Assembly (NCBI GenBank): GCA_026125865.1
Contig: JAHCKI010000014.1
Span: 1-17,832 of the forward strand
Source: Rhodospirillales bacterium
GTDB taxonomy: Bacteria > Pseudomonadota > Alphaproteobacteria > Rhodospirillales > Defluviicoccaceae
Length of the DNA: 17,832 nucleotides
Reading direction: 5' to 3'
Shown here in pieces: positions 7,198-13,465 of this stretch; position 1 is the first letter of the stretch, and every line of letters begins with the position of its first letter. The notes beneath the pieces were generated by a model. That model did not search any database, was not told where the DNA came from, and was given only the letters and a program-made list of their open reading frames with translations. A program made the translations under genes and the position numbers.

Positions 7198-7977
7198 TTG
7201 GTTGAAACCATACAGGACTGGGATCCCGAACGCTACGCGCGGAATGCCCGCTTCGTGTCCGACCTGGGGCAGCCGGTTGTCGCGTTGCTGGCGCCGAAAC
7301 CGGGTGAAAGCATACTGGATCTCGGATGCGGCGATGGTGCCTTGACGGAAGCATTGGTGGCCGCGGGTGCTCGGGTGGTCGGTGTTGATGCAAGCGGAGA
7401 GCAGGTTGCGGCGGCACTGTCGCGCGGTATCGACGCGCGCGTCATGGACGGGATGGGCCTTGATTTTCACCAAGAGTTTGATGCCGTGTTCAGCAATGCG
7501 GCGATGCATTGGATGCGCGATCTTTCCGGTGTTGTCCGGGGTGTTGCCGAAGCGCTGAAACCCAACGGCCGGTTTGTGGGCGAAATGGGCGGCAGCGGCA
7601 ATGTGCGGATGGTCGAAGACGCGATTCGCGCGGCGCTGTCGCGGCGAGGCCTAGACGCCGGCGCCGTGTATCCTTGGGTCTTTCCGACGGTTCAAGAGTT
7701 TCGTCACCTGCTAGAAGAAGGTGGCTTCCGGGCGGAAATGGTCGACCTGATTCCGCGGCCGACGCCGCTTCCCGGCGATATTGCCGGATGGCTGGAGACA
7801 TTCGCCGAAACATTCTTGAAGCAAGTGCCGGAACGCGACAGAGACACCTTGATCGCGGAAATTCGGTCGCTGTTGGCGCCAAAGTTACGCGCGGCAGATG
7901 GAACATGGACGGTCGACTACGTTCGGCTCCGTTTTTCGGCGGTCAAGGAAGCAGCAGGCAAAGGAAAGGCAAGATAG
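7198..7977 (+). CDS. Class I SAM-dependent methyltransferase
   Basis: 259 residues, a complete Rossmann-type methyltransferase. Motif I is ILDLGCGDG (39-47), the acidic end of strand 2 is VGVDAS (61-66), and FDAVFSNAAMHWM (94-106) is motif IV as seen in trans-aconitate and ubiquinone/malonyl-ACP type methyltransferases; LKPNGRFVGEMGGSGN follows. The substrate cannot be inferred. The C-terminal half (WVFPTVQEFRHLLEEGGF, then a TWTVDYVRLRF ending) agrees with small-molecule methyltransferases of the trans-aconitate 2-methyltransferase group. The start is a TTG 2 nt after the mlaD stop; no ATG or GTG lies upstream of motif I, so the TTG is likely genuine. It sits between mlaD and DUF2155, where I do not expect a methyltransferase in the usual arrangement. 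Confidence 0.85.
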   Translation: MVETIQDWDPERYARNARFVSDLGQPVVALLAPKPGESILDLGCGDGALTEALVAAGARVVGVDASGEQVAAALSRGIDARVMDGMGLDFHQEFDAVFSNAAMHWMRDLSGVVRGVAEALKPNGRFVGEMGGSGNVRMVEDAIRAALSRRGLDAGAVYPWVFPTVQEFRHLLEEGGFRAEMVDLIPRPTPLPGDIAGWLETFAETFLKQVPERDRDTLIAEIRSLLAPKLRAADGTWTVDYVRLRFSAVKEAAGKGKAR

Positions 7978-7979
7978 TC

Positions 7980-8420
7980 GTGGGTTTTGTTTTGACGTTG
8001 CCACCGACCCGAATGGGCGTGTTGTTCCCGGCCGTGTTGTCGCTCGGTCTACTGGTAAACGCGCCTTCGGAGGCCGAGCCCTACGAGATCGCGGTGCTTC
8101 GCGGTCTCGACAAGGTAACGGCGCGTGTGTCGACGATCGAAGCCCCGGTTGGTGAAACGGTGCGGTTCGGGAGTCTGGAGATCGTGGCGCGCACATGTGA
8201 CAAAACACCACCGGAAGAGCGACCTGAGGCTGCGGCTTTCGTCGACATCTGGGAGACGAAGCCGGGAGGAACCGCGACCAGTCTGTTCCGTGGTTGGATG
8301 TTTGCCTCGAGTCCGGCGGTTTCCGCGATGGACCACGCCGTTTACGATGTTTGGGTCCTTGATTGCGCCAACAGCGATTCAACGGCCAAATCTTCGGCCT
8401 CGGAGACCAAATCGGAATAA
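7980..8420 (+). CDS. DUF2155 domain-containing exported protein
   Basis: 146 residues: a hydrophobic N-terminal segment (MGVLFPAVLSLGLLVNAPSEAE) that looks like a cleavable signal, then the DUF2155 core with LRGLDKVTARVSTIEAPVGETVRFGSLEIVARTC, EAAAFVDIWE, LFRGWMFASSPAVSAMDHAVYDVWVLDC. The family is alphaproteobacterial, periplasmic and of unknown function; its two conserved Cys could pair. I take the GTG at 7980 because AAGGAAAGG lies 10 nt upstream, while the in-frame ATG at 8013 has no ribosome-binding site. The gene follows the methyltransferase after 2 nt. Its last 79 bp lie antisense to the end of aat, and the ASETKSE-type tail after the conserved C is an extension. Confidence 0.88.
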   Translation: MGFVLTLPPTRMGVLFPAVLSLGLLVNAPSEAEPYEIAVLRGLDKVTARVSTIEAPVGETVRFGSLEIVARTCDKTPPEERPEAAAFVDIWETKPGGTATSLFRGWMFASSPAVSAMDHAVYDVWVLDCANSDSTAKSSASETKSE

Positions 8421-9037
8421 AACACCGCCGATTTCAATAGCGCCTCGTCAAGTCGCTGCAGGTAGTCCTCGGCGCTGATTTCCTCGGCGCCGAATTGGCG
8501 TAGGTGGTCGGTGACGAATTGGATGTCGAGGAGGTCGAAACCACCGCGGCGCAAGCGCGCGATCAAATACACAAGAGCAACCTTGCTGGCGTCCGTCTCG
8601 ATTGAAAACATGCTTTCGCCGAAAAAGGCGCCACCGAGAGAGACTCCGTAAAGTCCGCCAACCAGACGGCCATCGTTCCAGGCCTCGACGCTGTGAGCGT
8701 GCCCGATACGATGAAGCGCGGTGTATCCGCGCAAAATGGTTCCATTGATCCAGGTTTCATGGCGTTGCTCTCTCTGCTCGGCGCAGGCGTGCATGACAGA
8801 AGCAAACGCGTGGTTGAAGCGAATTTCGAAAGGCTTCCGTCGGACGGTTCGACGCAATCGCCGCGGAATGCGGAAACCGTCCAGCGGTATGATCCCTCGC
8901 CGCTGTGGAGAGATCCAAAACACATTCGGGTCCCGAGCGTTCTCCGCCATGGGAAAAATTCCGATGGCGTAGGCTCGGAGCAACATTTCCGGCGTTAGAT
9001 GGTCGGTTTCACCAATGGCCCGAATGGCTGCCTCCAT
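8342..9037 (-). CDS. aat: Leucyl/phenylalanyl-tRNA--protein transferase
   Basis: 231 residues, full length. The enzyme adds Leu or Phe from tRNA to proteins with N-terminal Lys or Arg, marking them for ClpAPS (N-end rule) in the cytosol. Family signatures are present in order: LLRAYAIGIFPMA (19-31), VFWISPQRRGIIPL (39-52), HETWI (93-97), GHAHSVEAW (112-120), GGLYGVSLGGAFFGESMFS (127-145), SKVALVYLIARL (151-162) and LLDIQFVTDHLRQFGAEEI. It lies 40 nt downstream of aroQ and is probably co-transcribed with it. In most alphaproteobacteria accB and accC separate these two genes. Its 3' end overlaps DUF2155 by 79 bp. Confidence 0.96.
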   Translation of the reverse strand: MEAAIRAIGETDHLTPEMLLRAYAIGIFPMAENARDPNVFWISPQRRGIIPLDGFRIPRRLRRTVRRKPFEIRFNHAFASVMHACAEQREQRHETWINGTILRGYTALHRIGHAHSVEAWNDGRLVGGLYGVSLGGAFFGESMFSIETDASKVALVYLIARLRRGGFDLLDIQFVTDHLRQFGAEEISAEDYLQRLDEALLKSAVFYSDLVSEAEDLAVESLLAQSRTQTS

Positions 9038-9077
9038 GCCGCTCTACGGAAAGGCATCTGTCCGATGTCGGGACACG

Positions 9078-9536
9078 TCAGGGAACCGGTTCGAGGCCAA
9101 GTTTCCTAGCAGCGGCCTCGATCGCCAATTCGTATCCGAGACTCCCGAAACCACAAATCACACCATCGGCCACCCGTGAGACAAAGGAGCGATGACGAAA
9201 CGATTCACGCCGATGAATGTTCGAAAGATGAACCTCATAAATCGGCATGGCGACGGTTCCGAGAGCGTCGAGTATGGCGATGGACGTATGCGTATAGGCG
9301 CCCGCGTTGAGGATGATGGCGTCGGCATTGCCACGCGCCGTCTGGATGTGGTCCACGAGCTCGCCTTCGTGATTGCTCTGATGAAACATCAGACGGGCGC
9401 CGAAGCTCTCGGTTTTGCGCCTGCATAAGACTTCGATATCGGCGAGCGTCTCATGGCCGTAGATCTCGGGCTCTCGACTCCCGAGGAGATTGAGATTGGG
9501 CCCATTGAGGACCAGAATTGTCGCTGGTTGCGTCAT
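9078..9536 (-). CDS. aroQ: Type II 3-dehydroquinate dehydratase
   Basis: 152 residues, normal for the small dodecameric type II enzyme, which converts 3-dehydroquinate to 3-dehydroshikimate in the shikimate pathway. The family landmarks are VLNGPNLNLLGSREPEIYG (9-27), with the catalytic Arg21 and Tyr26; FHQSNHEGELVDHI (51-64); ILNAGAYTHTS (75-85) with Asn78; and EVHLSNIHRRESFRHRS (101-117) with His103 and the closing lid residues. The ATG at 9536 is the natural start. It is the first gene of an aroQ-aat unit on the minus strand and is divergent from thiSG across an 88-bp gap. Confidence 0.97.
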   Translation of the reverse strand: MTQPATILVLNGPNLNLLGSREPEIYGHETLADIEVLCRRKTESFGARLMFHQSNHEGELVDHIQTARGNADAIILNAGAYTHTSIAILDALGTVAMPIYEVHLSNIHRRESFRHRSFVSRVADGVICGFGSLGYELAIEAAARKLGLEPVP

Positions 9537-9624
9537 GCTACGTTTATAACATGGGGTGTTGTTGCGTAACCATAGGGTTGGACTATGTTAGGAAAGCGAA
9601 GCAAGGTTGGGGTAGGCGAGTTCC
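9537..9624. promoter_or_regulatory. Divergent aroQ / thiSG promoter region
   Basis: This 88-bp gap must hold both promoters. Toward aroQ, TATAAA (9548-9543) could be a -10, with GTTACG 16 bp upstream as a weak -35; this would put the transcript start almost at the ATG, giving a very short leader. No clear pair was found toward thiSG. The gap is too short for a TPP riboswitch and shows none of its conserved blocks. Confidence 0.25.
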
Positions 9625-10602
9625 ATGCAAATATCAATTAACGGCGAAACCAAAGCTTTCGAGGTGCCGTTGACCGTCGAGCAAATGCTCTCGGCGATTG
9701 GTCTGGATGCGCGCAAAGTGGCGGTCGAACGCAACAGGGAAATTGTGCCTCGATCAGCCTACGGCGAAACGCCGATCGCCGATGGGGACTCCTTTGAAGT
9801 CGTGCATTTCATCGGTGGCGGCAGTCCGGAGTACGACGACGATTTGGTGGTCGCGGGAAATCGCTACCGCTCGCGGCTTTTGGTGGGCACCGGCAAATAT
9901 AAGGATTTCGAGGAAACCGCGAAGGCGATCCAGGCTTCGGGCGCGGAAATCGTTACGGTCGCCGTGCGGCGGGTAAATATCACCGATCCCAATCAGCCCA
10001 TGCTGGTCGACTACGTCGACCCCAAGACCTACACCTACCTGCCCAACACAGCCGGATGTTATACCGCCGATGACGCTGTCCGCACGTTGCGATTGGCACG
10101 TGAGGCCGGCGGCTGGGATCTGGTCAAGCTCGAGGTGCTCGGCGACCAGAAAACCCTCTATCCCCACATGACCGAAACCCTGGCCGCCGCCGAACAATTG
10201 GTCGGCGAAGGGTTCAAGGTCATGGTCTATTGCACCGATGACCCGATCTTCGCCAAGCGCCTGGAGGACATCGGCTGTGTCGCGATCATGCCGCTTGCGG
10301 CGCCGATCGGTTCGGGTCTCGGAATTCAAAATCCGGTGAACATTCGCCTCATCGTTGAACAGGCGACGGTTCCGGTTCTCGTCGATGCCGGTGTGGGTAC
10401 CGCGTCCGACGCGGCCGTTGCCATGGAATTGGGATGCGATGGTGTGCTTATGAATACAGCGATTGCCGAAGCCGGCGATCCCATTCTCATGGCGCGAGCG
10501 ATGAAGCTGGCGGTCGAGTCCGGGCGTCTTGCCTATCGCGCGGGGCGGATGGCGAAAAAGCGCTACGCCGATCCGTCATCCCCGTTGGCCGGCTTGATTT
10601 GA
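9625..10602 (+). CDS. thiSG: Fused sulfur carrier ThiS and thiazole synthase ThiG
   Basis: 325 residues carrying two thiamin-biosynthesis proteins in one chain. Residues 1-66 are ThiS (ubiquitin-like, QISINGETKAFEVPLTVEQML...VVHFIGGG); residues 74-325 are ThiG, which condenses 1-deoxyxylulose 5-phosphate, dehydroglycine and ThiS-thiocarboxylate into the thiazole phosphate. Lys168 (WDLVKLEVLGD) is the expected Schiff-base lysine, and GVGTASDAAVAMELGCDGVLMNTAIA forms the phosphate-binding C-terminal strands. The ThiS di-glycine, normally a free C-terminus that is adenylated and thiolated, is followed here by SPEYDDDLVVAG and then ThiG. Fusions of this kind are a known class, and the chain must be cut or the sulfur carried differently. 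No other thi gene is in the window. The ribosome-binding site before the ATG is weak. Confidence 0.95.
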   Translation: MQISINGETKAFEVPLTVEQMLSAIGLDARKVAVERNREIVPRSAYGETPIADGDSFEVVHFIGGGSPEYDDDLVVAGNRYRSRLLVGTGKYKDFEETAKAIQASGAEIVTVAVRRVNITDPNQPMLVDYVDPKTYTYLPNTAGCYTADDAVRTLRLAREAGGWDLVKLEVLGDQKTLYPHMTETLAAAEQLVGEGFKVMVYCTDDPIFAKRLEDIGCVAIMPLAAPIGSGLGIQNPVNIRLIVEQATVPVLVDAGVGTASDAAVAMELGCDGVLMNTAIAEAGDPILMARAMKLAVESGRLAYRAGRMAKKRYADPSSPLAGLI

Positions 10603-10676
10603 GTGAACCAAAAGGTCATGAAAACCGCTTTCCTTTCCGGAGCATCTCCATTATAAGCCTGTCCTCCGTTGCTCGC

Positions 10677-10721
10677 ATGGGACTCTGCACTTGCGGCAAA
10701 AGGTCTTGTTCTGAGGAGTGA
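10677..10721 (+). CDS. Possible 14-residue Cys-rich upstream ORF
   Basis: The ATG at 10677 opens MGLCTCGKRSCSEE, with three Cys in 14 residues, ending in TGA. The ATG lies in a predicted stem and has no evident Shine-Dalgarno sequence, so it may simply be part of a structured RNA. It is recorded because it lies within the leader of the decarboxylase gene, 25 bp before a longer short ORF. Confidence 0.15.
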   Translation: MGLCTCGKRSCSEE

Positions 10722-10746
10722 ACCGCCGGTTGGAATCTAGGCCGGC

Positions 10747-10860
10747 ATGCAGGAGAACGTGGCGTTGTTTTCGGTCATGGACGAAGATTGCGGCTACCGC
10801 CTGTCATACATGTTCCTTCTTGGCAGGAAAAATCCCCACTCCAGTCTGAATCTCGCATAG
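10747..10860 (+). CDS. Possible 37-residue leader peptide upstream of the decarboxylase
   Basis: An ORF starting MQENVALFSVMDEDCGYRLS and ending KNPHSSLNLA. Its TAG stop (10858-10860) directly abuts the first base of hairpin A. About 69 percent of its codons (25 of 36 after the start) end in G or C. The ribosome-binding site is weak (a TAGG about 5 nt before the ATG) and is partly paired in a GCCGG/CCGGC hairpin. In enterobacteria, expression of the speF ornithine decarboxylase depends on a 34-residue arrest peptide, SpeFL; there is no visible sequence similarity to it here, only similar size and position. Without conservation data, ORFs of this size can occur by chance. Confidence 0.35.
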   Translation: MQENVALFSVMDEDCGYRLSYMFLLGRKNPHSSLNLA

Positions 10861-10921
10861 GACGCTTTTTCGGCGTCTGACCGTATGTGACCGGTCGCAG
10901 ACCCGTTTTCGGGGTGCTGCG
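10861..10921 (+). promoter_or_regulatory. Three mutually exclusive hairpins before the decarboxylase gene
   Basis: Hairpin A: GACGC (10861-10865) with GCGTC (10873-10877). Hairpin C: GTCTGACCG (10875-10883) with CGGT (10892-10895) and CAGAC (10898-10902), with a 2-nt bulge. Hairpin B: CGCAG and CCCG (10896-10905) with CGGG (10910-10913) and CTGCG (10917-10921), with a TTTT loop. C shares bases with both A and B, so forming C excludes the others. No U-tract follows B, which argues against a simple intrinsic terminator. B ends about 40 nt before the ATG of the decarboxylase. Confidence 0.5.
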
Positions 10922-10962
10922 CTCAATAGCGTGATTCTGGTTGCTTATGTGGGTGAGGGAGC

Positions 10963-12096
10963 ATGACCCCGAAAATTCAACGCTTTTTGGAGCAACGCCG
11001 CCCGGAATCCCCCTTTCTTGTGGTGGATCTGGACGTCGTGACGGAAAACTATGTCAAGCTTCGCCGCGCGCTGCCGCGAGCAGAAGTCTACTATGCAGTC
11101 AAGGCAAACCCGGCTTTACCGGTGTTGGAAACGCTCGTCGGCCTTGGTTCGCATTTTGACGCGGCGAGTGCCTGGGAGGTCGATCAAAGCCTTGAGGCCG
11201 GCGGCGACCCGGCCCGAATTTCCTTCGGCAACACCATCAAGAAGCGGCGTGACATTGCTCACGCGTACGAAAAAGGTGTTCGGCTCTACGCCTTTGACAG
11301 CATCGAAGAACTGCATAAGCTTTCCGAAGAGGCGCCGGGATCCCGCGTCTATTGCCGAATCCTGACGACCAGCGAAGGCGCGCGCTGGCCATTGAGCCGC
11401 AAGTTTGGTTGCGAATTGGAAATGGCCTGCGATCTCATGAAGCAGGCGGCTGATTTGAAACTTGATCCGCACGGCATATCTTTTCATGTGGGCTCACAGC
11501 AAACGGATCCTGCTGTCTGGGACATCGCTATGGGACGTGCCGCGATGGTGTTTTCGGACCTTCGCGATGCCGGGATCGAGCTTCGAATGCTCAATCTCGG
11601 TGGCGGTTTCCCGGCGCGCTATCGTGGTGATGACTTGCCGCCCATCGAGAGCTTTGCCGATACGATCATGCAATCCGCAACACGGTACTTCGGCAACCAT
11701 ATGCCGGAAATGATCATCGAACCCGGACGCTCAATCGCCGCTGAAGCCGGCGTCATCGGAACCGAAATCGTCCTGATCTCCAAGAAGAACTACGACGACG
11801 ATGTGCGCTGGGTCTATTTCGATGTCGGAAAGTTCGGTGGTCTGGCGGAAACCATGGACGAAGCCATCCGGTATCCGGTGGCGACCCCCTATGACGGCAG
11901 CGACGAGGGGCCGGTCATTATCGCGGGTCCAACGTGCGACGGTGCGGACATCCTTTACGAGAAAAATCCGTACACACTGCCGCTGAAACTGAAGACCGGC
12001 GATCGGGTGGAATTGCTGTCGGCCGGGGCCTATACGTCCGTCTATGCCTCGCAACGGTTCAACGGCTTCGCGCCCATGGCGGAGTTCTATATTTAG
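10963..12096 (+). CDS. Type III PLP-dependent ornithine/lysine decarboxylase
   Basis: 377 residues, an alanine-racemase-fold (fold type III) decarboxylase that makes putrescine from ornithine, and possibly cadaverine from lysine, in the cytosol. YYAVKANP (43-50) holds the PLP lysine K47; HVGSQ (175-179), NLGGGFP (211-217) and EPGRS (253-257) bind the cofactor phosphate and ring; CDGADILYE (325-333) supplies Cys325 and Asp326 of the partner-subunit active site; and SAGAYTSVYASQRFNGF (353-369) contains Tyr357. All expected catalytic residues are present. The ATG at 10963 has GAGGGAG just upstream. The 360-nt leader before it is the main regulatory interest. The substrate preference between ornithine and lysine cannot be told from sequence alone. 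The stop overlaps that of convergent xdhC by 4 bp. Confidence 0.93.
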   Translation: MTPKIQRFLEQRRPESPFLVVDLDVVTENYVKLRRALPRAEVYYAVKANPALPVLETLVGLGSHFDAASAWEVDQSLEAGGDPARISFGNTIKKRRDIAHAYEKGVRLYAFDSIEELHKLSEEAPGSRVYCRILTTSEGARWPLSRKFGCELEMACDLMKQAADLKLDPHGISFHVGSQQTDPAVWDIAMGRAAMVFSDLRDAGIELRMLNLGGGFPARYRGDDLPPIESFADTIMQSATRYFGNHMPEMIIEPGRSIAAEAGVIGTEIVLISKKNYDDDVRWVYFDVGKFGGLAETMDEAIRYPVATPYDGSDEGPVIIAGPTCDGADILYEKNPYTLPLKLKTGDRVELLSAGAYTSVYASQRFNGFAPMAEFYI

Positions 12097-13064
12097 CCGG
12101 CTCCGACAGGTCCGGGCCGCTCCGCTGGCTTTCCGTATCGCGCGGCGATGATCTGGGCGAGGATGGCGACGGCGATTTCGGCCGGCTTGCGGCCGCCGAG
12201 GTCGAGACCGATGGGGCCGTGGATGCGGGCAAGGTCGGACTCGGCAAAGCCCAATGAGCGAAGCCGGTCGAGCCGTTTCGCCTGGGTTCCGCGACTGCCG
12301 AGGGCGCCGATATAGAAGGCATGGGATCGCAACGCAGCATCCAAGGCCGGATCGTCAAGCTTGGGGTCGTGGGATAGGGCGACCACGGCGCTATGGGCGC
12401 CGAGGCCGGTTGCCGTGAGGGCCTCGTCCGGCCATTGGTGGTTCAAGGTGACGCCGGGAAAGCGTTCGGAAGACGCGAAGGTCAGGCGAGGGTCGATGAC
12501 GACCACGTCGAAACCGGCCATGCGCGCCATGGGCGCCAGGGACTGGGCGATATGGACGGCCCCGACGATGATCACTTGCGGCCGCGGATTGAAACTGGCC
12601 GCGAAAAGCCGTGCTTTGTCGCTGGTAATACGGCGGCTGGTGTCCGCAAGGAGCGCTTGGCGCGCGTCGGCGATTTCCTCCGCGCTCATGGGGATGTCGC
12701 CGGTGACGTGGTCAGGCCCCACAATGGCGTGCCGCCCGGTTTTGAGGTCGGTCACGAGCGCCGCTGGCGAGCCTTCGATCAACGCTCGAAACAGCGCTGC
12801 ATCGTCGACACCCGCGATGAACACGCTGAGACGACCGCCGCAGGCCAAACCCGCCTCCCAGGCTTGGTTGTCGGGGATGCCGTACTCTTTGAGTCGCGGG
12901 TGGCCGCCATCCAGGAGTCCGAGGGCTTCGGTCACCACCGATCCCTCGATACAGCCGCCGGAAACGGACCCTTCGAAACGGCCGTCATCGCAGACGGCCA
13001 AGAGGCTGCCGGGCGGACAAGGAGATGATCCCCACGTGTCGATCACCATGGCGATGGCGACCAT
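12093..13064 (-). CDS. xdhC: XdhC/CoxI family molybdenum-cofactor delivery protein
   Basis: 323 residues from the ATG at 13064. The N-terminal XdhC_CoxI domain has TWGSSPCPPGSLLAV (10-24), the GSVSGGCIEGSVV signature (32-44) and ACGGRLSVF (74-82). The C-terminal XdhC Rossmann domain begins VIIVGAVHIAQSLAPMA (164-180) and includes SHDPKLD and YIGALGSR. XdhC binds molybdenum cofactor and delivers the matured form to xanthine dehydrogenase and related hydroxylases; no such enzyme is encoded nearby. The family N-terminal helix is visible upstream of the ATG as ILDRALDWLSREH in the same frame, but no ATG, GTG or TTG lies before it. An ATT at 13103, with GAGCGGA 6 nt upstream, may be the true start. 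It is the last gene after ydbL on the minus strand. Confidence 0.9.
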   Translation of the reverse strand: MVAIAMVIDTWGSSPCPPGSLLAVCDDGRFEGSVSGGCIEGSVVTEALGLLDGGHPRLKEYGIPDNQAWEAGLACGGRLSVFIAGVDDAALFRALIEGSPAALVTDLKTGRHAIVGPDHVTGDIPMSAEEIADARQALLADTSRRITSDKARLFAASFNPRPQVIIVGAVHIAQSLAPMARMAGFDVVVIDPRLTFASSERFPGVTLNHQWPDEALTATGLGAHSAVVALSHDPKLDDPALDAALRSHAFYIGALGSRGTQAKRLDRLRSLGFAESDLARIHGPIGLDLGGRKPAEIAVAILAQIIAARYGKPAERPGPVGAG

Positions 13065-13126
13065 GTGTTCTCGGCTCAGCCAGTCCAGCGCCCGGTCAAG
13101 AATGGGATATCCGCTCGTAGATATTA

Positions 13127-13465
13127 TTACTTGCAGCCTCCAGGCGACGACTGTCGGAGTTTGGCGCCGGCGCGCGCCTGAACCTGGGTAATGGTTGCCC
13201 CGGTCTTTGAGGCGATATCCTGGTACTGTTGAAGCCGTTTGGCGTTAATGCTCTCGACAAGTCCCGAAACCGAAGCGGGCGCTCCAGGACACGCCGCCAG
13301 CATACCATTTGCTTGCTCGACGATCTGGCCCGCGGCTTTGGCACCATCAAGGGACTGGGCACGCAGCGGCGAGGAGAAAAGCAGACTCACGGCCAGGATC
13401 GTGGCGGCGAGAAGTGTGGTGAGCGTGCCCTGCCGGAGATTGGGTGTACTTTCCATGGTGACCAT
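13127..13465 (-). CDS. YdbL family (DUF1318) exported protein
   Basis: 112 residues: a signal peptide (TLLAATILAVSLLFSSPLRA, cleavage likely near residue 36), then the YdbL core LDGAKAAGQIVEQANGMLA...VSGLVESINAKRLQQYQDIASKTGATITQVQARAGAKL. YdbL is the small periplasmic partner of the AsmA-like protein YdbH and lipoprotein YnbE, which together are implicated in moving phospholipid across the envelope; YdbL is thought to aid YdbH-YnbE assembly. An insertion LAACPGAPAS and the C-terminal GGCK add two Cys that could pair in the periplasm. A second ATG nine bases downstream is an alternative start, but GGAG upstream favours 13465. Its start overlaps the ynbE stop as TGATG. Confidence 0.87.
   Translation of the reverse strand: MVTMESTPNLRQGTLTTLLAATILAVSLLFSSPLRAQSLDGAKAAGQIVEQANGMLAACPGAPASVSGLVESINAKRLQQYQDIASKTGATITQVQARAGAKLRQSSPGGCK

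Larger units (their letters stand above)
10603..10962 (+). promoter_or_regulatory. 360-nt structured leader of the decarboxylase gene, candidate speF-type RNA
   Basis: A long gap without a full-length gene precedes the decarboxylase. A TATAAG (10652-10657) may be a -10. Possible RNA elements in order are: a stem TTGC-(T)-CGCA / TGCGGCAA (10669-10677 with 10692-10699); a GCCGG / CCGGC stem (10725-10729 with 10742-10746) ending at the start codon of a short ORF; the ORF at 10747-10860; and three overlapping hairpins at 10861-10921. The Rfam speF motif (RF00518, to my recollection) is defined upstream of ornithine decarboxylase genes in alphaproteobacteria, so position and gene match. I cannot confirm the consensus without the covariance model. 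Confidence 0.5.

Noticed and set aside
9537..9624. A TPP riboswitch before thiSG
   Set aside because: The 88-bp gap is too short and lacks the CTGAGA and ACCTGA-type blocks.
10896..10921. An intrinsic terminator in the decarboxylase leader
   Set aside because: The hairpin is good but no run of T follows it; it is kept only as part of a possible switch.
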